From contig RJMB01000001.1 of assembly GCA_003725585.1 (NCBI GenBank), forward strand, positions 186,001 through 250,000: a stretch of DNA of 64,000 nucleotides, read 5' to 3'. Of the stretch, positions 51,230 through 60,300 are shown in pieces. The position numbers and the translations under genes were made by a program. The notes beneath the pieces were generated by a model, which did no database searches, was not told the DNA's origin, and saw only the letters and a program-made list of their open reading frames with translations. This DNA comes from Halostreptopolyspora alba. Lineage in GTDB: Bacteria; Actinomycetota; Actinomycetes; Streptosporangiales; Streptosporangiaceae. The stretch's first letter is position 1; the number at the start of each line of letters is the position of its first letter.

Positions 51230-51724
51230 GTGTCCGCACGTGGCGTCTTGTACGTCCACTCCGCGCCTGCGGCGCTGTGCCCACACGTCGAGTGGGCGGT
51301 CGCGGGCGTGGTTGGTGTGCCTGTGAAACTTGACTGGGACAACCAGCCGGCCGCTCCCGGGACTCAACGCGCGGAGCTGAACTGGCAGGGTTCGCCCGGA
51401 TTCTCCGCGGCGGTCGCGTCGGCCCTGAACGGGTGGCAACGGCTGCGGTTCGAGGTGACCGAGGAGGCCACCCCGGGCTGTGACGGGGTCCGTTACAGCT
51501 ACACCCCGACTCTTGGTGTCTTCACGGCCGTGACGAGTTCCTCCGGCGAGGTGATGGTGTCGGAGAACCGGTTGCGCAACGCTGTGGAGCGCGCCGCGGC
51601 CGAGGGGGTCGACCTCGCCGAGGAACTCGACCGGCTCACCGGCCGTGTGTGGGACGAGGAGCTGGAGCCGTTCCGCTACGCGGGCGACGGCGCACCCGTC
51701 AGGTGGCTACACGCCGCGGGGTAG
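51230..51724 (+). CDS. DUF3145-family protein
   Basis: A 164-residue protein of the actinobacteria-specific DUF3145 family. RGVLYVHSAPAALCPHVEWAV (4-24) is the family start. WQGSPGFSAAVASALNGWQRLRFEVTEE (about 52-79) and CDGVRYSYTPTLGVF follow. The GTG start has GGAGG 4 nt upstream. Function unknown; conserved as a single-copy core gene. It converges on the DUF1707 gene after 10 bp and is divergent from the ECF sigma factor. Confidence 0.92.
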   Translation: MSARGVLYVHSAPAALCPHVEWAVAGVVGVPVKLDWDNQPAAPGTQRAELNWQGSPGFSAAVASALNGWQRLRFEVTEEATPGCDGVRYSYTPTLGVFTAVTSSSGEVMVSENRLRNAVERAAAEGVDLAEELDRLTGRVWDEELEPFRYAGDGAPVRWLHAAG

Positions 51725-51734
51725 CCGGCCGCGC

Positions 51735-52220
51735 TCAGCGGTCGGAGTCGTCGCCCCGCCCGGATGGCGGGGGCGGCCCACAGAACGGGTCCTGGTCGTG
51801 GCCACTCACGGAGCCGGCCAGGGTGAAGATGAACATGAACCCGATCGGGATCAGCGGCCAGAACGGCAGTAGCACGCCAGCGAACGCGCTGGTGATCGCC
51901 CAGATCCCGACGAGGATGAAGGAGATCGAGGCCAGCCCGCGCCACGGCTCGAGGCGCCGCCGCCAGGTGGCCACCTGGGCGTCCTCCGCGGATCGTTCCG
52001 GAGCCCGCTCCGTGGGTTCCGGGGGTGTGGGGAGGTCGCTCGTGAGCCCGCTGAGGTCACCCATGGTGACCGAGCGCATGGTCTGGTCGAGGCGTTCGGT
52101 GTACTCGTCGAGCGTGAGACGTCCCTCTTGCAGGGCGTGCGCGAGACGCGCGGCGGTGGCGTCCCGGTCGGCGTCCGAGGCGCGCATCCGTTCGGGTGGT
52201 ACCTGTCGTTCCTCGTACAC
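51735..52220 (-). CDS. DUF1707-domain membrane protein (copy 1)
   Basis: A 161-residue protein. The N-terminal DUF1707 (SHOCT-like) domain begins at MRASDADRDATAARLAHALQ (about 12-31) and continues with GRLTLDEYTERLDQTMRS. After a Pro-rich linker two membrane helices follow (LASISFILVGIWAITSAF and LLPFWPLIPIGFMFIFTL), then a polar tail. GTG 52220 is preceded by GGGGAGGGGGC. It is paralogous to the next gene upstream; the pair probably arose by tandem duplication. DUF1707 proteins are linked to envelope or stress responses, without known mechanism. Confidence 0.88.
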   Translation of the reverse strand: MYEERQVPPERMRASDADRDATAARLAHALQEGRLTLDEYTERLDQTMRSVTMGDLSGLTSDLPTPPEPTERAPERSAEDAQVATWRRRLEPWRGLASISFILVGIWAITSAFAGVLLPFWPLIPIGFMFIFTLAGSVSGHDQDPFCGPPPPSGRGDDSDR

Positions 52221-52377
52221 GTTGCCCCCTCCCCTACGATCGTAGGTGCTCCGGCGCGGTTGTGGGCGGTTGAAGTCCTCGTGACGAGGTGTGCCTTCCC
52301 CGCGGTCGCCCGTGGGCGGGAGCCGTGCCCCTGCCCGCCGCCGGGTGAGGCGCGGCGAGGCCGAGGCGGGCATCCGC

Positions 52378-52836
52378 TCACCTGCGGCTTCCGGAACTCT
52401 CGTCGGGCCATATGGCGGCGGCGATCAGGATGGCGGCCCAGATACCGAGGGGGACCAGCGGCCAGTACGGTAGCAGCGCTCCCCCCATGATGCTGGTCAC
52501 GCCCCAGATCCCCGTCATGATGATGGCCCCACCGAGCCACCAACGCCATTCGTCGACCCAGTCCTTCCATGGCGAGGCGACCGTTGACTCCTGCGCCGTG
52601 ACCCCGACCAGCTCCTCCTCGTCGCGCTCCGCCGGTGACGGTGGCTCGGGCAGATCGGCGATGAGCGCCCGCAGCTCCCCGATGACAACGGCGTTCATCG
52701 CTTCGTCGAGGCGGCGCTCGTACTCGGCTACATCGAGGCGGCCTTCGGACAGTGCGACAGCGAGACGTTCGGCGGTAGCGTCTCGGTCGGCATCCGAGGC
52801 GCGCATACGACTCTCAGGGACGCGTTCGTCGTCCAC
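52378..52836 (-). CDS. DUF1707-domain membrane protein (copy 2)
   Basis: A 152-residue protein. DUF1707 starts MRASDADRDATAERLAVALS (about 11-30) and continues GRLDVAEYERRLDEAMNAVV. Two C-terminal membrane helices (WWLGGAIIMTGIWGVTSIM and LPYWPLVPLGIWAAILIAAA) match the neighbour copy in layout (ALLPYWPLVPLG against VLLPFWPLIPIG). GTG 52836 is preceded by AGGGGGTGG. The 157-bp gap to copy 1 suggests separate or loosely coupled expression. Confidence 0.88.
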   Translation of the reverse strand: MDDERVPESRMRASDADRDATAERLAVALSEGRLDVAEYERRLDEAMNAVVIGELRALIADLPEPPSPAERDEEELVGVTAQESTVASPWKDWVDEWRWWLGGAIIMTGIWGVTSIMGGALLPYWPLVPLGIWAAILIAAAIWPDESSGSRR

Positions 52837-53036
52837 CGCCCACCCCCTACCGAATGTTGATGGGGCTTTTCACGATACGCCGCGGTAGGCCCGGAGAAAA
52901 GCCGTCCAGCCGGAACCCCCGGTGTGACGCGCGTGAGGCGGCCGGCTCTCGCGTACCGGTGGATTTCGGGAGTCGACCCCAGCGGCGCGCGTGTGACGGT
53001 CCACATGGCCGGCCGCGGGACACCCCAGAGGCGACT

Positions 53037-53870
53037 CTAGTGACGCTCGTCACATCGACTGTCCCGATGCCACCGGGCGACCGCGGCGCGCGCCCCGGGG
53101 TCGGCGGCGCCGATCAGGCCAGTGTGCTCGAACCCGGTTCCGTACGGGAAGGCCGTACCGTCGAGCCTGCTCAGGCTGCCGCCGCTCTCGGCCAGCACCA
53201 GCTCGGGCGCCGCGACGTCCCAGTCGCGCACCGGAACGTCCTTGACGAAGAGCTGGGCGGTTCCCTCGGCGATCCGGCACAGCTTGAGCGAGATGCTCCC
53301 GCATTCCAGGTACTCGGTGTAGCCGAAGTGGTCATAGACGGCGCGGGCGATGCCGCGCGGGTCCGGCGTGTTGTCGATGAGGACGCCCTCGCCCGGCGGA
53401 GCCGGGGTGCCCGTCGTGAGGAACCCGCCATTGGCGGCCGCCCCCATGCCGCGAACCGCGGTATAGAGCACGTCGTGCTCGGGCGCGTAGATCGCCGCGA
53501 GGGCCGGCCGGCCCCCGACCACCAGGGCGGCCTGGGTGACATAACCGGCGAATCCGGAGACGAAGCTGGCCGTACCGTCGATCGGGTCGACCAGCCAGTA
53601 CCGCTCCGGACGTGTGGAGCGCGACCGGTGTGAGGCCGGGTCCTCCTCGCTGAGAAGCGGGATGTCGCTGTCGATCGCGGCCAGGTCGGCGGCCAGCGCC
53701 TCGTGGGCCATCGCGTCGGCCCGGGCCTTGAACTGGTCGCCCTCCCACCGGCCGCGTCTCACCGCCGGGTCGGAGCGCCACTGGCGCAGCAGCCCGCCGA
53801 CGTGGAGCACCGCCGCGGCGACCGACTCCACGAGGGCGTGTGGCCGTGGGTGGACCGGACGGCTGGTCAC
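53037..53870 (-). CDS. Inositol-monophosphatase/CysQ-family phosphatase
   Basis: A 277-residue Mg2+-dependent phosphatase of the IMPase superfamily. Metal ligands are visible: Glu75/Glu76 in LLSEEDPA, then WLVDPIDGTASF (92-103) with Asp95 and Asp98. The C-terminal VRDWDVAAPELVLAESGGSL supplies another Asp. The FVSGFAGYVTQAALVV segment favours the 3'(2'),5'-bisphosphate nucleotidase or histidinol-phosphatase-like subgroups; the substrate is not settled. Its GTG start overlaps the stop of the upstream ATP-grasp gene by 4 bp (GTGA), so both act in one pathway. Confidence 0.87.
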   Translation of the reverse strand: MTSRPVHPRPHALVESVAAAVLHVGGLLRQWRSDPAVRRGRWEGDQFKARADAMAHEALAADLAAIDSDIPLLSEEDPASHRSRSTRPERYWLVDPIDGTASFVSGFAGYVTQAALVVGGRPALAAIYAPEHDVLYTAVRGMGAAANGGFLTTGTPAPPGEGVLIDNTPDPRGIARAVYDHFGYTEYLECGSISLKLCRIAEGTAQLFVKDVPVRDWDVAAPELVLAESGGSLSRLDGTAFPYGTGFEHTGLIGAADPGARAAVARWHRDSRCDERH

Positions 53871-54907
53871 CGCACCCCCGTGATCGGTCGTGACCCGTTA
53901 CCGGGCCGGATCTCGACGGGTGCGATCCCGTGCGCGGCGAACTGCTCCTCGTCCAGGAACTCGTCGGTCCACCGCCGCACCATGACCACCCCCTCGTTCC
54001 ACTCGTCACTCAGGTGCGGACCACGCTCGGTGGCCTGCCGCAGCAGCCCGGTGATCTCGTCGACCCCCGCCGCCAGGGTGAGGGGAGAGGTCGAGGAGAA
54101 GCGCGGGTTGATCTCGAAGACGCGCGGCTCACCGCTGGCGTCGAGGGCGAGCTGGACGTTGAACGGGCCGTCGGCGCGCAGCTCCCGTTGGACGGCGCCG
54201 CACGTCTCGGCCACGCGCGTGTCGCGCCGCGTCACGGCGAACTTGGTGACACCGCGCTTGAGGATGACCTCCTTGGGCACGACCGCCTGGACCGCGCCGT
54301 CGCGCCAGGCCACCACGGAGACCGTGAACTCGGGGCCGGTGACGTGCTCCTGGACGACGAGGTCGTCAGCGGAGTAGGGACCGTCGGCGATCAGCCGGTT
54401 CAGTTCCTCGGCGGAGTCGCAGAGGGTGACGCCGCGGCTGCCGCGGCCCGAGCGCGGCTTGACCACCGCCGGGAACTCCGGGACGCCGGACCATTCCGAG
54501 GCCAGGCGTGACTCGGGAACCCCGAGACCCGCCTCGGCCAACCGCCCCATGAGCGTGTACTTGTCCAGGCAGGTGGCGACGAACTCCGGGCGCGGCAGCA
54601 GCACGGCGACCCCCTCGTCGGAGAGGCCGCCGACCGTGAGAAGCTCCTCGTCCACCAGGGGGATGAGGGCCGCCGCGTTCTCCTTCACGCAGATGCCGCG
54701 AATCTCGGGGAAGAACTCGTCGGTGTCGCCGGCGGGAACGAGGTAGCTGCGGTCAGCCAGGTACAGCCCGGGCGCCGTAGCGTCGACGTCCGTGGCGATG
54801 ACCCGATAACCCTGCGTGCGTAGGTGCAGGATCGTGCCAGGGGTCGAGGCCGAACCCGCGGTCGTGACCACGATGGTCGGGTGGTCGGGGAGCTGGACTG
54901 CGGACAC
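53867..54907 (-). CDS. ATP-grasp enzyme (carbamoyl-phosphate-synthase-like)
   Basis: A 346-residue ATP-grasp ligase. It has an N-terminal pre-ATP-grasp fold (VVTTAGSASTPGTILHLRTQG; VIATDVDATAPGLYLADRSY, about 12-55). CLDKYTLMGRLAEAGLGVPE is near 112-131, and the glycine-rich ATP loop FPAVVKPRSGRGSRGV near 145-160. The Mg-binding VFEINPRFSSTSPLTLAAG is near 268-286. It should activate a carboxylate as acyl-phosphate and join it to an amine or thiol, in the style of PylC/carbamoyl-phosphate-synthase-like proteins. Translational coupling to an IMPase-like phosphatase suggests a small dedicated biosynthetic step; substrates are unknown. GTG start with GGAAGG upstream. Confidence 0.85.
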   Translation of the reverse strand: MSAVQLPDHPTIVVTTAGSASTPGTILHLRTQGYRVIATDVDATAPGLYLADRSYLVPAGDTDEFFPEIRGICVKENAAALIPLVDEELLTVGGLSDEGVAVLLPRPEFVATCLDKYTLMGRLAEAGLGVPESRLASEWSGVPEFPAVVKPRSGRGSRGVTLCDSAEELNRLIADGPYSADDLVVQEHVTGPEFTVSVVAWRDGAVQAVVPKEVILKRGVTKFAVTRRDTRVAETCGAVQRELRADGPFNVQLALDASGEPRVFEINPRFSSTSPLTLAAGVDEITGLLRQATERGPHLSDEWNEGVVMVRRWTDEFLDEEQFAAHGIAPVEIRPGNGSRPITGVR

Positions 54908-55151
54908 CGAGAGAACCTTCCGATCGATTCTTGTCGTGTGCGGCGATCGACGCGGGTACGCGTGACGGGAGCCTCGACACCAACCGGGACCCCGCCCGTC
55001 TCCAGAACGAGCGTAGGTCGCTGATCAGGAAAGTGCTGCCTGATGGCCGATTCCGGTTCGTCGGACAACCGAAGAGCGTACCCGCGCGTGGAAGTTGTGG
55101 GGACGGTTGGTTGCGAACCCGGCCCCTCAACTCATGCCGCAGGTCACGAGC

Positions 55152-55790
55152 CTAGAACGCGCCGAGCCGGTCGGCCAGGAACAACGCAAGATCGCTGGTA
55201 CCGGAATAGGGGTGCGCGTCGATTCCCAGCTGTTTGGCGGCCAGGACGTTCTCCTCGCGGTCGTCGATGAACGCGGTCTCCTCGGGCGCGGCGCCGAGGC
55301 GGGTGAGCACGTGGGTGTAGACCGTCGGGTCAGGCTTGCAGGTCCCCAGATCACAGCTGAAGACCAGGGTCTCGAAGGGGGCCAGCAGAGGGGAGTGGCG
55401 CAGGGCACCCGCGACGTCGTGGGGCGCGTTCGACAGCAGGGCGAGCCGGGTGCCGCTCCGGGCGAGCCGCCCCACGAGCGCGGCGCTGTCCGGGGATATC
55501 TCCAGCCACGAGGTGATGTCGGTCGTCCACAGCGCCTGCACGCGGCCGGGGTCGGTGCGCGTGTCCCAGTCCGCGCCGACACGCCGGGCGATGCGGTCCC
55601 AGAACTCCGCCGCGGACGCGCCGGCGTCGAAGCGTGGCCGCTCCGCCCAGTAGGCGGCCCAGAAGTCCGCGCCGGGCACGCCGGCGAGCCGCTCCATCGT
55701 GGCGCGTGCCCAGGAGGGCTGTGGCCGGGAGAGCACCTCTCCGTAGTCGAGTATGACGGTGTTGATGGTGGCACCACGGTCAGTGGCCAT
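55152..55790 (-). CDS. HAD-superfamily hydrolase
   Basis: A 212-residue subfamily IA HAD hydrolase. Motif I is ILDYGEVL with nucleophile Asp15; the usual second Asp is Gly17, as in the epoxide-hydrolase-N-like/YihX group (DFGGVL). Motif II is LALLSNAPH (Ser/Asn near 119). Motif III is the Lys in CKPDPTVYTHVL near 150, and motif IV FIDDREENVLAAKQLG near 175. A helical cap lies at about 20-90. It likely acts on a small phosphate ester, although loss of the second Asp makes this uncertain. ATG 55790 has GAGG upstream. Confidence 0.87.
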   Translation of the reverse strand: MATDRGATINTVILDYGEVLSRPQPSWARATMERLAGVPGADFWAAYWAERPRFDAGASAAEFWDRIARRVGADWDTRTDPGRVQALWTTDITSWLEISPDSAALVGRLARSGTRLALLSNAPHDVAGALRHSPLLAPFETLVFSCDLGTCKPDPTVYTHVLTRLGAAPEETAFIDDREENVLAAKQLGIDAHPYSGTSDLALFLADRLGAF

Positions 55791-55874
55791 GTTGACCTCG
55801 ATTCGGGACTGGTGGGCGACGGGTGGCCTACGGCCCCGAATCTAGGGGTGAACCGCGGCGCGCTTCTCACGGGT

Positions 55875-55905
55875 GCCGGGCCGCCCTCGCACGGGGCGGC
55901 CCGGC
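55875..55905 (-). terminator. Terminator after the PEBP gene
   Basis: GCCGGGCCGCCC (55875-55886) pairs perfectly with GGGCGGCCCGGC (55894-55905) around a 7-nt loop. It lies 12 bp beyond the PEBP stop on the minus strand and ahead of the HAD gene, separating the two. Confidence 0.75.
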
Positions 55906-55916
55906 GGTTCGCCGAC

Positions 55917-56453
55917 TCAGCTCACCTCGTACACCGGGACGATCATCGCCCGGCCGATGCCCTGGAAGAACAGGTTGAACCCGAGGAAGGCCGGGCTCGC
56001 CGAGCTGTCGATGCCCAGGGACCGCTCACGCACCGCGTGCACCACGAACATGTAGCGGTGCGGGCCGTGCCCCGCCGGTGGGGCCGCGCCGATGTAGCGG
56101 GTGGCCCCCGCGTCGTTTCGGAGGGTGACGGCTTCCGCGGGGAGACCCGATCCGGACTCGTCGCCGGCGCCCGAGGGTAGCTCGGTCACCGTCGCCGGGA
56201 TGTCCAACACGGCCCAGTGCCAGAACCCGCTCGCCGTGGGGGCGTCCGGGTCGAAGCAGGTGACCGCGAAGCTCTGGGTCTCCTCGGGGAACCCGCTCCA
56301 CGCGAGGTGGGGGGAGACGTCCGAACCCCCGGCGCCCATGATGCCGCTGACCTGCGCCATCGGAAGTGTCTGCCCCTCGGTCACATCGTTGCTCGTCACG
56401 GTGAACGAGGGAACCGCGGGCAGAAAGTCGTACGGGGAAGGCGGCTGAGCCAC
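55917..56453 (-). CDS. YbhB/YbcL-family Raf kinase inhibitor-like (PEBP) protein
   Basis: A 178-residue phosphatidylethanolamine-binding-protein fold. [27 protein letters not shown] (about 46-72) contains the first ligand-site motif (DPDAPT), and [12 protein letters not shown] (75-86) the HW motif. [20 protein letters not shown] (about 121-140) is the second motif with GPHRY. Bacterial members are cytosolic or periplasmic anion-binding proteins of unclear role; no signal peptide is seen. GTG 56453 has AGGAGG 7 nt upstream. Confidence 0.92.
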   Translation of the reverse strand: MAQPPSPYDFLPAVPSFTVTSNDVTEGQTLPMAQVSGIMGAGGSDVSPHLAWSGFPEETQSFAVTCFDPDAPTASGFWHWAVLDIPATVTELPSGAGDESGSGLPAEAVTLRNDAGATRYIGAAPPAGHGPHRYMFVVHAVRERSLGIDSSASPAFLGFNLFFQGIGRAMIVPVYEVS

Positions 56454-56526
56454 GGGTATGCCTCCTGATCTCGTCGTCGGGAAGGAGCGTTCGCCCCCAC
56501 GCTTATCGTGCCAGCCGGGCCACTGG

Positions 56527-57243
56527 CTAAGCGGTGTTCACGATCTGGAACACCTCGGCGAGCCGGTCCTCACCCAGGCCGCCCGCGACCGCGTTCTTGC
56601 CCAACGCTTCACGTAGGGCCGCCTCGAGCTCCGAGAAGCCACCGATCTGGCTGGCGTGCGAGGAGAGCGCCGCCATCTTCCGTTCGATGACATCGGTGAT
56701 GTCAACGTAGTGGTTCGGCGCGGCTCCGTGGACCAGCCACACCTCCGGCACCGTCCACGGCTCCAGGTGCTCGTCGGCGAGCTCGGGGTGGGCGTGCGGG
56801 TTACGCGCGTCGGGGTAGACGGCGTTGATACCGGACTCGCCCGTGGCGAGGTGGTCGGGGTGGCTCGGCGCGATGTGGGTCCAGTCGCGGTCCGGGCTCG
56901 GGATGACCATCCGGTGGGGCCGGACCTGGCGGATGACTCGGGCGATGTCGCGGCGCAGCTCCAGGCTCGGGGTGAGGCGGCCGTCGGGATAGCCGAGAAA
57001 GCGGACGTCACGAACCCCGACGACACGCGCGGCCTCGCGCTGTTCGGCGCGCCGCGTGGCGGCCATGTCCGCGCTGTCGCCGGTGCGGTCGTCGCCGCCG
57101 GACTCACCATCGGTGACCATGAGGTAGCTGACCTCGACCCCGGCCTCGGTCCACGTGGCGATCGTGCCCGCGCAGGAGAAATCCGCGTCGTCGGGGTGCG
57201 CCATGACGACGAGCGCGCGTTCGGGGTCGTTGTCCACTGGCAT
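56527..57243 (-). CDS. PIG-L/LmbE-family zinc deacetylase
   Basis: A 238-residue deacetylase of the MshB/LmbE family. [17 protein letters not shown] (15-31) gives zinc ligands His16 and Asp19 plus the catalytic Asp18. [14 protein letters not shown] (near 120) supplies the third zinc His. It should remove N-acetyl groups from a GlcNAc-like sugar conjugate. MshB and Mca themselves are longer (around 290 residues) with different end motifs, so this is a paralogue, such as a GlcNAc-conjugate deacetylase. ATG 57243 has GGGAAGGA upstream; an in-frame earlier start is less supported. Confidence 0.88.
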   Translation of the reverse strand: MPVDNDPERALVVMAHPDDADFSCAGTIATWTEAGVEVSYLMVTDGESGGDDRTGDSADMAATRRAEQREAARVVGVRDVRFLGYPDGRLTPSLELRRDIARVIRQVRPHRMVIPSPDRDWTHIAPSHPDHLATGESGINAVYPDARNPHAHPELADEHLEPWTVPEVWLVHGAAPNHYVDITDVIERKMAALSSHASQIGGFSELEAALREALGKNAVAGGLGEDRLAEVFQIVNTA

Positions 57244-57354
57244 TCGCGCTGGTCCTTCCCGTGTCCGGCCGGTGTCGACGACCATCATGGTAGGCGGGTG
57301 TTCCGTCCGGGCCGGCGGCGCGCCCCCGGCCTGGCTCCGGGGCGTGGAGGCGCC

Positions 57355-60300
57355 TCAGTCCATCGTGCGGATCGCGTGTCCCAGGCGGCGCACGTCGCGC
57401 AGGGTGCGCTCGAAACGTGCCCCGACGGCGAGGAGCAGCAGCCCGACGACGGCGACCGGGATCCACCGGTCCATCCGCAGGACCAGGTCGGTGACGTAGC
57501 CACCGGAGGCGTGCGCCCCCACCACCAGCAGTACGGCGGCGCCGGTGAACAGCGGGGCCTGCAGCCGCCGCCAGCCTCCGATGAGGGTCGCCGCCAGGCT
57601 CGCCGCGACCAGCGACGCCGGGCGCAGCGGCCCACCGTCCTCGGCGAGGAGGATCACGCCCAGGCTCGGCAGCATCGCGAGCGCCAACCCCGGCCCGTAG
57701 GCGAGCCAGGACCGGGGCAGTCCCGGCGCCACGGGACGGTTCTCGCCGGCGGTGCCCATCCGGTGCCGGTGACGCCAGTTCCAGCCCAGCACCAGGGCGG
57801 CGAGGGCGGGAACCACGAGGTAGGGCTCCGGAGCGGTGATCCGTAGCCACCCGAGCAGCACCCACAGCGCCCCGAGTAGCAACCCGGCTCCCACGGGCCC
57901 CAGCCAGCCACGCTCGCGACGCGGAGCGCTCGCCAGGGCGGTCACACCGAGCGTCGCGAGCGCCACACTGGTCAGCTCGAGCCGGTCGGGAGCGCTGAGT
58001 GTCAGCCCCACGGCGACCACGGACAGTCCGGCCAGGGAGCACTCGATCGCCAGGGTCACGGGGCGGGGCAGGCGCACGGCGCCAACCGTCGCGGCTCCCC
58101 CGGCGATGACGGCGACCAGCGCGAGCGCGGCCACTTCGGCGGGCTGCCCGAGCGCGAGGAGCAGAGTGACCGCGAACGCCCCCATGGTCAGGGTGGCGGT
58201 CACGGTGCTGCCGGCCGTGACCGCCACGGAGCGCCCGAGGGTGGGGTAGGTCCCGGCGAGCATGCCGACCGCCAGCAGGGTCCCGAGCGTGGTGGCCTGC
58301 GTGACCAGCGCCCAGGCGAGCGCCATGGTGGCCGGCCACAGTGCCAACCCCCCGCACAGTGTGGCCAGCCGATCCGACCGGTTCCAGGCGGCGGCCGCCA
58401 GGAGTGACGCGACCACCAGCAGCAGCCAGCCGAGCGCCAGGCCGAAGTTGACATCCAGGGCCGCGGCGACCGGCCCCAGAACCGGTACCGCGAGCGTGGC
58501 GGTCGCGTACCCGAGGCGGGCGCGCGCGACCTCCCGGGTGGCGGACCAGACCCAGGTCAGCAGCAGGGTGACGGCGGCACCGAACACGAGTACCGGAATG
58601 AGCAACGGGTCGACCGGCTCGGAGGAGCCGAAGGGGGAGAGCACCTCGGTGGCCGCCCACGGTCGGCCGTGTGAGCTCCACGGCGCCACGAGCCACCCGT
58701 AGGGCCCGCCCATGACCCTCGCCCACGGGGCGAGCGCCTCCACCACGGCGCCCACCAGGGTGAGCAGGGCCAAGATCGTGGCCGCGTACCGGTTCGTGAC
58801 GAGTGCCAGCGTCGCGAGTACCAGCGCGGACGCCGCGGCCACGAGCTCGAGTGTCTGGTGCGCGCCGATCCCGGTCGCCAGGGACACGACCACCAGCACT
58901 ATCCCGGCCGTCCCGGTCTCGGTTCGCTGCTCCAGGCGGTTGGCCAGCCACGGTAGCCAGCACGCCGCCGAGGCGCAGCCGGCCACGGCCAGCCCGAGGA
59001 AGGGCAGCCAACGTGGGTCGGTCGTCACCCCGGCGTGTGGCAGCGCCACGTAGCCCGTGAGCACCGTGGCGCCCACCATGATGGTGGTGAGGAACGCCAA
59101 CGAGCCCGAGACCAGCGGGTTCTCCCGTCGGGCCGGACCGCTGGCCGACGCCGCGGCGAGCGCGGAGCCGAGGGCGAGCGCGACCAGTGTGACCACCGTG
59201 TGGCCCGGCGCCGCCAGGGACCAGCCGGTGGCCAGCACCCCCAGCAGGACTCCGGTACCCAACGCCGCCCGCCCCGGAGCACCCGGGTGGCGACCGGCCA
59301 CCACCAGTTGGGTAAGCGCGGTGCCGACGAGGGCGGTCAGCACCACCGTGGGGGGAACGGCCAGTGAAGCCAGCGCGAGCGGAACCGCGATTCCGCCGCC
59401 CGCCAGGGCGACCGCCCCTGCCGCGCCGCGCCCGCGGGCCACCGCGGCGAGTAGGAGGAGCGCGAACACGGCGACCCCGTAGGCCGGTAGCGCCAGTGGG
59501 ACCGTGGACTCGACCGCGAGCACCGGCGTGGCCGTGGACACCTCGACCGGCCAGGGGGAGAGGAACCGCGCCAGCGGGACCTGAACGGCGCGTACGAACA
59601 CGTCGACCACCAGGACGAGCGTGCCGGTCCCCGCGAGGAGCGCACCGGCGGACAGCAGGCGGCCCACCCGTTCCTTCGCGCGGCCCGTGGGCCGGTCCCG
59701 GGCCAGGCCCACGTCGGCGGCATCGGGCCACCGCGTGATCTCTCGGGGGGAGTAGAGAATCCCCTGGGCGTCGAGCAGCAGGAAGATCGCGCCCACACCG
59801 AGAGCGAGGCCGAGCGCGCTCAGACCGAGCGCGAGCGCGAACAGGTGCGTACCGCCGGGAAGCGCCACGCCCCAGGCCGTGAACATCGGCGCCAGGGCGG
59901 CCACGCCCAGCGCGCGCACCTGGTCGCTTCGGTGGTTGGCCACCCCCAGCCAACCTCCCAGCGCCGCCGTCAGGCCGGCCACCGCGAGCGTGGACAGCAT
60001 CAGCGCCCCCCAGCCCGCCGAGAGCGCGAGGCCCCCCGCGACGACGAGGCCAGTCGCCGCGAGCACGGCCGCGACGGTGACCGCGCGACACAACGACGCC
60101 GGCGTCCGCGGGACCCACGCGGCGGTTGAGGCCGCCAGCAGCAGTGTGGCCAGGGTCGGGATCGTCGTCGCCGGAGCCGCGAGTGCGCCGCTGACCGCGA
60201 GTACGGTCACCACCCCGGCCGCTCCCATCCCGGTCCGGCCGAGGCGGGCGCGCCACGCGGGCACCGGTTCCTCTGGCGCGTCACGCCCAGCCGGCCCACG

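Noticed and set aside
57104..60256. Second minus-strand frame (about 1050 codons) within the giant membrane-protein gene
   Set aside because: Arg/Gly/Pro-rich, not membrane-like, and entirely overlapped by the frame with zinc-ribbon and hydrophobic helices.
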